Shown here: positions 53,709 to 62,153 of the stretch, one piece after another
How the letters are laid out: each line of letters begins with the position of its first letter
Position numbering within the stretch: position 1 is the first letter of the stretch
Assembly: GCA_040385645.1 (NCBI GenBank)
Contig: JAZKGZ010000015.1
Coordinates: 62,001-126,000, forward strand
From: JANXSS01 sp040385645
GTDB taxonomy: Bacteria > Pseudomonadota > Gammaproteobacteria > Burkholderiales > Burkholderiaceae_D
DNA length: 64,000 nucleotides
Reading direction: 5' to 3'
The notes under the pieces: model-generated
Seen by the model: only the letters and a program-made list of their open reading frames with translations
The model's database searches: none
Told to the model about the DNA's origin: nothing
Program-made: the position numbers and the translations under genes

Positions 53709-54333
53709 CTTGATCACCATGCTGGCGAAAGGTAACGTCGCCGTCGAAGACTACACGGCACAACATCGCCTGGCAATGGCGCTCGGCTGGGGGCTGGCCG
53801 GCACCATTCTGATGATGGCATTTCTGGGAATTCGAGACGATCTGGCGCAGGCCATGACGCTGCCGATGTTCTGGGTCAAGCTGTCCATGCCTATTGTGGC
53901 TACGTTGGCCGCGGTGCATCTGACGCGTCAGGTTTCGGTGCCTGGCACGCTGCTTGCGCGAACGCCGGAAATCCTGGCAGCCCTGCTGCTACTCACGCTA
54001 GGCGGCGCTGCCATCGGGTTATTGTCGGTGCCATTCGAAGCGCGTTCCGGCCTGGTATTCGTCGGCACGTGGCAGACCTGCGCCCTAAATATCGCACTAT
54101 TGTCATTGCCGTTGCTGGCAGCATCCTTGTGGGCGATCAAGGGCCTGGCGCCAGTTCGTCCGAAACTGGCAGGTGCGAGCGCCGGGCTTCTTGCAGGCAC
54201 CGGTGCAGCGGCAGTGTATGCCCTGCATTGTCCGGAAATGAATGCTGTTTTTTTAGGTGTCTGGTATGTACTGGGGATTGCGATCCCAACGGCTGCAGGC
54301 GCAGCGCTCGGTGGGCGGGTCTTGCGATGGTAG
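53692..54333 (+). CDS. nrsF: NrsF-type membrane anti-sigma factor (DUF1109)
   Basis: A protein of 213 residues with a short cytoplasmic N-terminus (MMRTDDLITMLAKG) and six predicted membrane helices. The DUF1109 family holds SigF at the membrane until a signal arrives. It overlaps the sigF 3' end by 17 bases. NrsF proteins sense periplasmic oxidants or metals through Cys. Candidate Cys here are in WQTCALNIAL and YALHCPEM. Confidence 0.88.
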   Translation: MMRTDDLITMLAKGNVAVEDYTAQHRLAMALGWGLAGTILMMAFLGIRDDLAQAMTLPMFWVKLSMPIVATLAAVHLTRQVSVPGTLLARTPEILAALLLLTLGGAAIGLLSVPFEARSGLVFVGTWQTCALNIALLSLPLLAASLWAIKGLAPVRPKLAGASAGLLAGTGAAAVYALHCPEMNAVFLGVWYVLGIAIPTAAGAALGGRVLRW

Positions 54334-54394
54334 GCAATGGCAGGACCATGTGAATCGATGTCGATTCTGGTGCGGTCGATCGTTTTCATTATTA

Positions 54395-54434
54395 GCAGTG
54401 CGGCGAAAAACATCGGTGCTTCTCGCCGCACTGC
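54395..54434. terminator. Long perfect hairpin between convergent nrsF and ompA-type genes
   Basis: A 12-base perfect stem (GCAGTGCGGCGA with TCGCCGCACTGC) around a 16-base loop. It has no T-run on either side, but its position between convergent ends suggests a bidirectional terminator or mRNA end barrier. Confidence 0.55.
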
Positions 54435-54456
54435 CTAAGACAAAATTGCCGTTGTA

Positions 54457-55593
54457 TCAGCGGGAGGCGGTCACTTCCACTTCTACTCGGCGGTCCGGTG
54501 CCAGGCAGGCAATCAGCTGTTTGGTCGGCTTGCTTCCCTTGCAATCGCCCGGCTGCGTCACGGGCTCATCGCCATTGATTCCTTTGGTAGCGATCGCGGC
54601 GGCAGAAATACCTGCTTGTGAAATCAGATAAGTCTTGACTGCTTCGGCGCGGCTCGCCGAAAGCTTCAAATTGTAGGCTTTCGAACCGATCCGGTCGGTA
54701 TGGCCGATGATGGAAATCAGGTCGAAGCGCGTACCTTTGAGGTCATTCGCCAGCTTATCGAGCGCCAATTTCCCTTCCGACTTCAGCGTCGCCTTATTGA
54801 AATCGAACAATGCATCCGCGGCAAAACTTATCTTAGTTGCTGTCGGTGGCACAGGTGCCGGCGCAGGCGCGGGAACAACCACGACCGGCGCCGGCATCGG
54901 TGTCGGCGCGGCGGCAACCTGCTCTACCGCACGCGGTGCAGGGGCGCCGAAACGGTAGATCAGCCCGATCGAGGCCAGATCGACATCGCCCTTGTTGCCG
55001 ATAGCGTCGTTGACGCGGTAGCGCTCGATCTCGGCACGCACGCCGAATGCATCGGTGAAATCGTATTGCAAACCGGCGCCGAACTTGACGTTGGTATCGC
55101 GTTTACGCGGATTCGAATCGGCGATGGCGACTGCGCCAGTGCCGCTAAAGTTGTCGCGCGCCTGTGCGTGGTTGACGCCAACCCTTCCGAACACCGAAAA
55201 TTTCTCGGTCAGCGGCAATCGGCCGACCAGATCGAGATTGACCCCTTTCAAAGCGATCGTGCCGTTGAGCCTGCCGGCCGGAACGGTGGTTGCGGCAAAA
55301 CCGAATTTGCCGAGATCGAAGTAGCCGCCCTCCATCGCGAAATACCGGTTGAACTGGTAGCCGCCAAAAATCTTGTACCCGGCGTCGCGGTCATCGTCAT
55401 CGATCGTGACTGAAGCAAAGCCGCTGCCCAGCAGGCTGCTCGAGATGCGGGCGTCGTCGATCTTGGCCAGCGAGCGGCCGACATTGGCACCCAGGTACCA
55501 GCCGGTGACATCGGCGGCGGTGGCAATCAATGGGCTGGTCAAAGCGGCCAGAGTGACCAGGCTGCGTAAGCCGGCGGTTCTTGCAATATTCAT
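54457..55593 (-). CDS. OmpA-family outer membrane protein
   Basis: A protein of 378 residues from the ATG at 55593, with a GGAG ribosome site. A signal peptide ends IATAADVTG. An eight-strand OmpA-type barrel is about residues 30-210, followed by a Pro/Ala/Val linker (about 215-250). The C-terminal OmpA peptidoglycan-binding domain has the motif GHTDRIGSKAYNLKLSASRA. It anchors the outer membrane to the wall. Two hairpins lie upstream in the gap to the ice-binding-type gene. Confidence 0.92.
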   Translation of the reverse strand: MNIARTAGLRSLVTLAALTSPLIATAADVTGWYLGANVGRSLAKIDDARISSSLLGSGFASVTIDDDDRDAGYKIFGGYQFNRYFAMEGGYFDLGKFGFAATTVPAGRLNGTIALKGVNLDLVGRLPLTEKFSVFGRVGVNHAQARDNFSGTGAVAIADSNPRKRDTNVKFGAGLQYDFTDAFGVRAEIERYRVNDAIGNKGDVDLASIGLIYRFGAPAPRAVEQVAAAPTPMPAPVVVVPAPAPAPVPPTATKISFAADALFDFNKATLKSEGKLALDKLANDLKGTRFDLISIIGHTDRIGSKAYNLKLSASRAEAVKTYLISQAGISAAAIATKGINGDEPVTQPGDCKGSKPTKQLIACLAPDRRVEVEVTASR

Positions 55594-55622
55594 GAAGTTC
55601 TCCAAATGCGTTGGTTTCAATT

Positions 55623-55647
55623 ACTGCGCCGATAGCGATGGCGCAGT
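55623..55647. other. Hairpin in the 5' region of the ompA-type gene
   Basis: A perfect 8-base stem, ACTGCGCC and GGCGCAGT, around a 9-base loop, about 30 bases upstream of the ompA-type start. It may shape the leader of a highly expressed porin mRNA. No T-run. Confidence 0.4.
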
Positions 55648-55677
55648 GATCGAGCTAAAAGATGGTTGGCCAAGGTT

Positions 55678-55700
55678 CCGGGTCGATTGAAAAGACCCGG
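55678..55700. terminator. Hairpin downstream of the ice-binding-type gene
   Basis: CCGGGTC, nine bases, GACCCGG: a perfect 7-base stem, 28 bases past the stop of the minus-strand gene at 55729. The T-run expected of a strong intrinsic terminator is missing. Confidence 0.45.
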
Positions 55701-55728
55701 TGTCAGGCATGGCAGCGTGTGCGGCAGA

Positions 55729-57090
55729 TCAGGGTGCAGGTACGGTAATGATCGTGTTGACCATCGTCACGGAAGCGCCGGTGGAGAGCGCACGGCCATT
55801 TAGCCGGGCAATCGCGGTGTTACCTGCAGTCGAGAAGACCACACCTGCCTGCGAAATGATGGTGCCGACCATCGTGCCGCCGCCAGCAAGATTAATGGTT
55901 GCCGCGCTGCCGACCTGCCAGAAAACATTCTTGGCCTGCGCGCCGTTGACCAGGGTTACGCTTTGCGGAAATGCCGCACCCGGGCCACCGACAGTGAGCG
56001 TACTGGCCATCTGGAAAACAAAGACCGCATCCGGATCGCCCTGCGCGTCGAGCGTCAGATCGCCGCCTTCCATCTTGAACGAGCCGCCCGCAGCTTTGTA
56101 GACGCCGGGTGCCAATACCAGATTGGACAAGCTACCTGCACCCTGGTCGGGGTTCGGGCCTGGCGGCAGTGCCACCAGTGCGTCGTAGGCTGCTTTGGTA
56201 TCGAGCGCGGCATTCGTCGCCGCCGTGCAGGATGCTGCATTGACCGATGCCGAAGTCGGCCCGGTGGTGGACGTCGTGCAAGTGTAGATCTTGCCTGTGA
56301 CTGATCCTTCGTTGACACCTACCGATTCCGTATAGACGTCAGAAGGTGCAGAGTCATGAAAGCCGGTGATCGATGACGTGGCAGTGGCGGTCGTGCCGAT
56401 ATCGGCGGTCGTGCCGCCCGCACCGGTAATAATCGTCTGATTGCCGCTGTTGGTCATGCCGGCTGTGCCGCCGAAGATGCCGTAGCGTGAGGCCGTTTTT
56501 AGCGATATCAACGGCTGGCAGGAACCCGGCGCGCCGACTGTAAAGTTCCAGGTAACCGTGCTGGCCATACGATTGGCCGGGGTCGCCAGATCGGAAACGC
56601 CGGTAGCGCCACCAAGAATGGTCGCCGTATAGGTCGTATTCGCCGTCAATAGACTGGCCGGCGTAAAGGTGGCCGTGCGTCCGGTTGCCGAATCAACGGC
56701 GATGGTGGACGATGCAAGCGGTGCCGATGCGCCGCTTGTGAGTGTAAATGTGGTGGTATTGACCGAGGTTGGATCAATCCTCGCGCCGGATGGTACATCA
56801 AAAGTGGCGCCGATTTTTGCATCCGGACAGATACCGGTAGCGTCGACCGAAGGGCTGACGAAAGCTACTGAAACATCGGTCGCAACAGCCGGATTGCCCG
56901 GGACACCGCCTGCACCTGGCACCACTACCGGGGTGCCAGGACCTGTCACCGGCACTACTGTGGCCATGCCCGCACCAGTACCGAGAACCGGGTCGCGACC
57001 GCCGCTACCGCCGCATGAGACCAGCATGGCGGTAATCGATACGGCTAGCGTCCACTGCATTGGGCCGCGATATTGATCGGAAATTTTCAT
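55729..57090 (-). CDS. DUF3494 ice-binding-type lipoprotein with an Ig-like domain
   Basis: A protein of 453 residues. A lipobox (AMLVSC, Cys26) suggests a lipid anchor. Residues about 70-172 form a Big_5-type Ig-like domain (PSVDATGICPDAKIGATFDV). Residues about 178-450 match DUF3494, the ice-binding beta-solenoid: the start YGIFGGTAGMTNSGNQTIIT and the later LVLAPGVYKAAGG, DAVFVFQMASTLTVG and VFWQVGSAATI are typical. Such proteins bind ice or serve as adhesins. A ribosome site AAAGGA precedes the ATG. It is followed by the ompA-type gene on the same strand. Confidence 0.87.
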   Translation of the reverse strand: MKISDQYRGPMQWTLAVSITAMLVSCGGSGGRDPVLGTGAGMATVVPVTGPGTPVVVPGAGGVPGNPAVATDVSVAFVSPSVDATGICPDAKIGATFDVPSGARIDPTSVNTTTFTLTSGASAPLASSTIAVDSATGRTATFTPASLLTANTTYTATILGGATGVSDLATPANRMASTVTWNFTVGAPGSCQPLISLKTASRYGIFGGTAGMTNSGNQTIITGAGGTTADIGTTATATSSITGFHDSAPSDVYTESVGVNEGSVTGKIYTCTTSTTGPTSASVNAASCTAATNAALDTKAAYDALVALPPGPNPDQGAGSLSNLVLAPGVYKAAGGSFKMEGGDLTLDAQGDPDAVFVFQMASTLTVGGPGAAFPQSVTLVNGAQAKNVFWQVGSAATINLAGGGTMVGTIISQAGVVFSTAGNTAIARLNGRALSTGASVTMVNTIITVPAP

Positions 57091-57307
57091 GTATTCCTTT
57101 GTGAATTAGTGTCCAAGCGGACATGAGTGTCTGGTTTTCGCTAATTCACGGTGCGCTTTAAAGTGCCTTTGATCAATGCATTAAGGAAATTTCTCCTGAT
57201 TTGTTGTTTGCCGGCCAGGATAATGTTCCACGACAACACTCACTCCCAATAGGAACGATTTTGCAGATTGATGTAAGGTTGGATTTCTTGTAGAGGGTCC
57301 GAAAATT

Positions 57308-57808
57308 TTGCGTTTACTAATCGATGTTGCAGTGCGCACACCGAAGTTGGCGATTGCCATCGTCGTGATGTTGCTGGTTGCGCTGGCTGGCATCAGTGCT
57401 TACGCCGGCTACCTTGTCATCGGCGTCGTTGCAGGCTATCTGGGCACCGGTCGCTTCCTCGCTGGATTATTGCTGGGTATTCTGTTCCTCAGGCTACCGC
57501 GCGTACGTCAGGGCAAACTGAGCACCGTCGGATTACTCCCGAAAGCCGCTCGCTTACCAATCGTAGTTGCATTACTGGCAGCGTCGATGCTGAACTACTT
57601 TTATGACGGCAACACGCTGGCCGTCGCGTGCCTGGTTCTGGCAGCTAGCTTGTTAGTGCTCGGGCGATGGATGAAATTTGCGCTGGTGAGTCGGGTATCG
57701 TCGTTTTTCTCGAAGTCGGCATTTGGAACGGGACGTTCAAGAAAAGCCGATAGCAAAATTGACGATTCAACGATCATCGATGCCGAGTTCCGGGAGAGGA
57801 AGGATTGA
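57308..57808 (+). CDS. Small multi-helix membrane protein, unknown function
   Basis: A protein of 166 residues with a TTG start preceded by AGAGGG. Hydrophobic segments near residues 15-40, 45-62, 85-100 and 103-120 suggest four helices, then a basic and acidic soluble tail. No family is recognised. It lies divergent from the ice-binding-type gene; the gap between them (57091-57307) shows no gene. Confidence 0.6.
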   Translation: MRLLIDVAVRTPKLAIAIVVMLLVALAGISAYAGYLVIGVVAGYLGTGRFLAGLLLGILFLRLPRVRQGKLSTVGLLPKAARLPIVVALLAASMLNYFYDGNTLAVACLVLAASLLVLGRWMKFALVSRVSSFFSKSAFGTGRSRKADSKIDDSTIIDAEFRERKD

Positions 57809-58049
57809 AAGGCGTTCAATGATGGCTTCGCGATTCATGCCGGCTCCCGACCAATTTCAGCGGCCCTCGTGCCCGCTAGAACCCGCCGCACAGGTGCTTG
57901 GCTTAAATTCGACGGGATGCTCAATTCTGTGGTTGTGCTGAATCCGACCTAATTGAAAATTTAGTGGTTGGTGCAGCGGTCCGTAGGTGCCGCAGTTCAC
58001 GGGCATTTAAAACCGCCCTAAGTTAGAGCACGTCGAGGCATCAATGAAC
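57809..58049. other. Intergenic region upstream of the tRNA terminator
   Basis: Apart from short frames without ribosome sites, I see nothing supportable here. It ends at the long hairpin 58050-58085. Confidence 0.4.
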
Positions 58050-58085
58050 AAAACCCGCTTCAGCACTAGGCCAGAAGCGGGTTTT
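58050..58085 (-). terminator. Terminator of the tRNA-Met transcript
   Basis: A perfect 12-base stem, AAAACCCGCTTC and GAAGCGGGTTTT, with a 12-base loop. On the minus strand it ends in TTTTG. It lies 32 bases past the tRNA 3' end and has T/A arms for use in both directions. Confidence 0.85.
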
Positions 58086-58117
58086 GAAATGTTTCAAAGC
58101 TACCTGAAACGGGAAAT

Positions 58118-58194
58118 TGGTGGTGATAGGTGGATTTGAACCACCGACCCCAGCATTATGAGTGCTGTGCTCTAACCAACTGAGCTATATCACC
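58118..58194 (-). tRNA. tRNA-Met (anticodon CAT, elongator type)
   Basis: 77 bases with CCA encoded. Acceptor stem GGTGATA/TATCACC, D stem GCTC/GAGC, anticodon stem CAGCA/TGCTG with loop CTCATAA, T stem GGTGG/CCACC with TTCAAAT. The body (GTTGGTTAGAGCACA...) resembles E. coli elongator tRNA-Met. A CAT anticodon can also be tRNA-Ile2 modified to lysidine, but the sequence resembles Met. Confidence 0.93.
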
Positions 58195-58225
58195 AGACAG
58201 CCGGCCTTTTGCCGGACAGCCGAAA

Positions 58226-58254
58226 ATTATCGGTTTTTTCTGTTTCTGTGTCAA
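58226..58254 (-). promoter_or_regulatory. Sigma-70 promoter of the tRNA-Met gene
   Basis: On the minus strand TTGACA, 17 bases, GATAAT: a perfect -35 and a 5-of-6 -10 at ideal spacing, 31 bases before the mature tRNA 5' end. Confidence 0.82.
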
Positions 58255-58457
58255 GTTGGGAATATCTTGTGTCAAACCTCTGCACCGCCCCGGTATTCTA
58301 AAAGCGCATAAGACGATTCGATTTTATTCGTTCGCTTTTTCACGTGCGCTCTATAACCTTTAAGTTCGATAAACGATTTCCGAGAGCCGACTGGCGCTGC
58401 AATGCTCACCGTTTGTGCTTTTGGAAATCGACCTTTCACCGTTGCGGAGAGCTCAGG

Positions 58458-59063
58458 ATGATTTTACTGCTTGCAGGTAGCCCATCGATACCGTCGCGCT
58501 CGACCCGCCTGATGCATTACGCTGGTGAAAAACTGGCGCTGTTGGGGCATCGGTACCAGAGGTTGCAGGTTCGCGACCTACCCACCACCGCCTTGTTGCA
58601 TGCCGAATTCGGCAATGCCGAACTGATTTCAGCGCAAGCCTGGGTGGCGCAGGCGCAAGCGGTCGTCATCGCTACACCAATCTATAAGGCGGCTTACAGC
58701 GGCGTGCTGAAAGCATTTCTGGATCTGCTTCCGCAAGATGGGCTGAAAGGCAAGCTTGTGCTGCCGCTGGCCACTGGCGGCAGCCAGTCGCACATGCTCG
58801 CAATCGACTATGCGTTGCGGCCGGTGCTGACCACACTAGGCGCGCGACATGTGTTGCCTGGCATTTATGCCACCGACGCGCAGGTTCGCTGGACGGAAGA
58901 GAGCGGACTGGCGATCGACGACGATATCGCCCGACGCATCAACGAAGGCGTCGATATGCTGTCGGCCGGTCTGCTGGCGTCGACGGCGGACAGGGTGGAC
59001 GCGGCGGGTACCAAGGCTGCGCGGGAGACGGTCCCATTTACGTCCATGCCCTGTAGCGCTTAG
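58458..59063 (+). CDS. ssuE: NADPH-dependent FMN reductase
   Basis: A flavodoxin-fold protein of 201 residues from the ATG at 58458, which gives the family start MILLLAGSPSIPSRSTRL; the upstream frame to 58344 is rejected. It supplies reduced FMN to SsuD. It is the first gene of the ssu cluster. Residues LVLPLATGGSQSHMLAIDYALRP fit the SsuE subfamily. Confidence 0.92.
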   Translation: MILLLAGSPSIPSRSTRLMHYAGEKLALLGHRYQRLQVRDLPTTALLHAEFGNAELISAQAWVAQAQAVVIATPIYKAAYSGVLKAFLDLLPQDGLKGKLVLPLATGGSQSHMLAIDYALRPVLTTLGARHVLPGIYATDAQVRWTEESGLAIDDDIARRINEGVDMLSAGLLASTADRVDAAGTKAARETVPFTSMPCSA

Positions 59064-59162
59064 CACCCCACAACCTTCCCCGCGTTTTCTTAATCGAAAG
59101 AAACGACCGCACCCCGGTCAGGGGAAAGCATTGCCAATTTTTTATAAAACACAGGATCGATC

Positions 59163-60155
59163 ATGAACGATTTACAAAAAACCCGGCTGGCAAAGCGTCG
59201 TACCCTGGCCTTGCTGTCGGCTGCGACCATTGGCGCGTTGGGAGCCACGGTGAGCGGCCTTGTATCGGCGCAGGAAAAGCGCACGCTACGCATCGGTTAC
59301 CAGAAATATGGAACGCTGACCCTGTTGAAGGGCCGGGGCACGCTGGACAAACGATTGGCGGCACTGGGCATCGATGTCAAATGGACTGAATTTCCAGCTG
59401 GCCCGGTTTTGCTCGAAGGCTTGAATGTCGGCAGTATCGACTTCGGCACCGTAGGCGAAGCGCCGCCGATCTTCGCTCAGGCCGCCGGGGCAAACCTGGT
59501 GTATGTGGCCAACGAGCCGCCAGCGCCACGGTCCGAGGCGATCGTGGTACCTAAAAACTCGACACTGAAAACAGTGGCGGAATTAAAAGGCAAGAAAGTC
59601 GCGCTGAACAAGGGTTCGAATGTTCATTACCTGCTGGTAAAGGCAATTGAAAAAGCCGGCTTGCAATATAGCGATATCACCCCGGTGTACCTGCCGCCGG
59701 CCGATGCGCGGGCCGCATTCGAACGCGGCAGTGTCGATGCCTGGGTAATTTGGGACCCGTTCCTGGCGGCTGCCGAAAAGCAGCTCGGCGCACGCGTGCT
59801 GGCAGACGGGCGCGGGCTGGTGGCAAATCACCAGTTCTATCTCGCCTCACGCCCCTATGCAGACAAGCATCCCGACATCGTGCGTCTGGTGATCGAAGAG
59901 CTGGCTAGCGTGGATGAGTGGGGTTTGGCCAATCCGAAGCAGGCTGCGGAAGTGCTTGCAGCTCAAACCGGGTTGGAAAACGCCACCGTTACCCTGGCCG
60001 TCGAGCGCTATTCCTATGGCGTCAAGCCAGTCACTGCAGCAGTTATCGAAGAGCAGCAGCGTATTGCCGACGTTTTTGCAAAACTGAAATTGATTCCGAA
60101 ACCACTGCGCGTCGCCGACATCGTCTGGCAACCCTCGGTGCACGCAAGTAAATAG
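59163..60155 (+). CDS. ssuA: Aliphatic sulfonate ABC transporter substrate-binding protein
   Basis: A protein of 330 residues with a signal peptide (KRRTLALLSAATIGALGATV ... VSAQEK). The binding-protein fold starts RTLRIGYQKYGTLTLLKGRG and contains IDFGTVGEAPPIFAQAAG, typical of SsuA. It binds alkanesulfonates in the periplasm for SsuBC, encoded downstream. Confidence 0.94.
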   Translation: MNDLQKTRLAKRRTLALLSAATIGALGATVSGLVSAQEKRTLRIGYQKYGTLTLLKGRGTLDKRLAALGIDVKWTEFPAGPVLLEGLNVGSIDFGTVGEAPPIFAQAAGANLVYVANEPPAPRSEAIVVPKNSTLKTVAELKGKKVALNKGSNVHYLLVKAIEKAGLQYSDITPVYLPPADARAAFERGSVDAWVIWDPFLAAAEKQLGARVLADGRGLVANHQFYLASRPYADKHPDIVRLVIEELASVDEWGLANPKQAAEVLAAQTGLENATVTLAVERYSYGVKPVTAAVIEEQQRIADVFAKLKLIPKPLRVADIVWQPSVHASK

Positions 60156-60164
60156 GAGCTTCTC

Positions 60165-61319
60165 ATGGCAATGAATGTGTTCTGGTTTTTACCGACCCAT
60201 GGCGATAGCCGTTATTTAGGCACCACAAAGGGCGCACGCCCGGTGGATCACAACTACCTGCAGCAAGTTGCAGTGGCTGCCGATACCCTGGGGTATGAAG
60301 GCGTATTGTTACCGACTGGCCGTACCTGCGAAGATGCCTGGGTAGTGGCATCAAGCTTGATTGGCGCTACCCAGCGCCTGAAATTTCTGGTGGCTATTCG
60401 CCCCGGCCTGTCCAGTCCGGGCTTGGCCGTACGCATGGCGGCAACGTTCGACCGGCTCTCCAACGGCAGGTTACTGATTAATGTCGTTACCGGTGGCGAT
60501 CAGGCCGAAATGCTAGCCGATGGTCTGCATGCGGATCATTCGACACGCTATGAAATATCGGATGAATTCTTGCGTGTCTGGCGCGCTTCGTTAGCCGGCG
60601 AGGGTGGTGCCGAAGGCTTCGATTTCGAGGGCAAGCACATCACCGTCAAAGGTGCGAAGACCCTGTATCCACCGGTGCAAAAACCTTATCCACCCCTATA
60701 TTTCGGTGGCTCGTCGGATGCGGCGCATGAGCTGGCTGCCGAACAGGTCGATGTCTACCTGACGTGGGGCGAGCCGCCTGCCGCCGTCGCTGAAAAGATC
60801 GCCGACCTTCGCGCCCGCGCCGCCAGGCATGGCCGCACCTTGCGATTCGGTATAAGGCTGCACGTGATCGTGCGCGAAACAAACGACGCTGCATGGAAAG
60901 CCGCTGAGGAATTGATCAGCCATGTCGACGACGACGTGATCGCCCGCGCACAGGCGGCCTTTTCCAAAATGGATTCCAAAGGCCAGCGGCGTATGAGCGC
61001 CCTCCATGGTGGGCGTCGCGACAAGTTGGAAGTTTCGCCCAACCTGTGGGCGGGCGTCGGTCTGGTGCGTGGTGGCGCAGGCACGGCGCTGGTGGGCGAC
61101 CCGGAAACAGTGGCTGCACGCATGCGTGAATATGCCGAACTGGGTATTGAAACATTCATTCTTTCGGGCTATCCACACCTTGAAGAATCTTATCGGTTCG
61201 CCGAACTGGTGTTTCCGCTGATCGGGAAGGGCAGGGAAGCCGTCAACGACCAGAACCTGTCGGGGCCGTTTGGCGAAGTCGTTGCCAACGGCCTGTACCC
61301 CAAAGTTTCGCAAAGCTGA
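60165..61319 (+). CDS. ssuD: FMNH2-dependent alkanesulfonate monooxygenase
   Basis: A protein of 384 residues in the bacterial luciferase-like family, of the usual length. It starts MNVFWFLPTHGDSRYLGT and contains FLVAIRPGLSSPGLAVRMAAT and INVVTGGDQAEMLADG, matching SsuD. It releases sulfite from sulfonates using FMNH2 from SsuE. Flanked by ssuA and ssuC with 9-base gaps. Confidence 0.96.
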   Translation: MAMNVFWFLPTHGDSRYLGTTKGARPVDHNYLQQVAVAADTLGYEGVLLPTGRTCEDAWVVASSLIGATQRLKFLVAIRPGLSSPGLAVRMAATFDRLSNGRLLINVVTGGDQAEMLADGLHADHSTRYEISDEFLRVWRASLAGEGGAEGFDFEGKHITVKGAKTLYPPVQKPYPPLYFGGSSDAAHELAAEQVDVYLTWGEPPAAVAEKIADLRARAARHGRTLRFGIRLHVIVRETNDAAWKAAEELISHVDDDVIARAQAAFSKMDSKGQRRMSALHGGRRDKLEVSPNLWAGVGLVRGGAGTALVGDPETVAARMREYAELGIETFILSGYPHLEESYRFAELVFPLIGKGREAVNDQNLSGPFGEVVANGLYPKVSQS

Positions 61320-61328
61320 AAGAGTCCG

Positions 61329-62126
61329 ATGCGCGCCATGACCCACGTCGCCAGTCGATTCAAAGCCGCTGCATGGCGGGGACAACTCACACCATGGCTG
61401 GTGCCGCTGCTGCTGTTGGTAGTCTGGCAGATCGCCAGCCAGGTCGGCTGGCTGTCGAGTCGTATCCTGCCGGAGCCGGCCGGCGTAGCCCGCGCATTCT
61501 GGACACTGACGCTATCGGGCGAACTTGTCCTGCATGTGAAAGTAAGCCTGCAACGGGCGATTGTTGGATTCGTGATCGGCGGCGGTCTGGGGCTGTTACT
61601 GGGACTGTTGACCGGTACCTTCCGCCGTGCGGAGGTTTTGCTGGACACGACCCTGCAAATGGTGCGCAATATTCCGGCACTGGCATTGATACCGCTGGTG
61701 ATTTTGTGGTTCGGCATCGACGAGACGGCCAAGCTGTTCCTGGTCGCGATCGGCGTTTTTTTTCCAGTTTATCTAAATACTTTCCACGGTATCCGTTCGG
61801 TCGACAAGGGGTTGATCGAAATGGCCCGCACGTATGGCCTGTCGGGCTGGTCGCTGTATCGCGATGTGATCCTGCCCGGCGCTCTGCCGTCGATTCTGGT
61901 CGGCGTCAGGTTTTCGCTGGGCCTTGTATGGGTGCTGCTGATTGTCGCCGAAACTATCTCGGCGCAGGCGGGCATCGGCTACATGACCATGAATGCGCGC
62001 GAATTCCTGCAGACCGACGTCGTTCTCGTGGGTATTCTGCTCTATGCATTGCTTGGCAAGCTGGCAGACGTAATTTCTCGAGGTCTTGAGCAGTACTGGT
62101 TGCGTTGGCATCCAGGTTATCAGTAG
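61329..62126 (+). CDS. ssuC: Aliphatic sulfonate ABC transporter permease
   Basis: A protein of 265 residues with about six membrane helices and the coupling loop typical of this family (IEMARTYGLSGWSLYRDVILPGALPSI). It forms the membrane channel with SsuB for sulfonates captured by SsuA. Confidence 0.95.
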   Translation: MRAMTHVASRFKAAAWRGQLTPWLVPLLLLVVWQIASQVGWLSSRILPEPAGVARAFWTLTLSGELVLHVKVSLQRAIVGFVIGGGLGLLLGLLTGTFRRAEVLLDTTLQMVRNIPALALIPLVILWFGIDETAKLFLVAIGVFFPVYLNTFHGIRSVDKGLIEMARTYGLSGWSLYRDVILPGALPSILVGVRFSLGLVWVLLIVAETISAQAGIGYMTMNAREFLQTDVVLVGILLYALLGKLADVISRGLEQYWLRWHPGYQ

Positions 62127-62153
62127 CGCACCTACCACTCGAAAGGCAACGAC

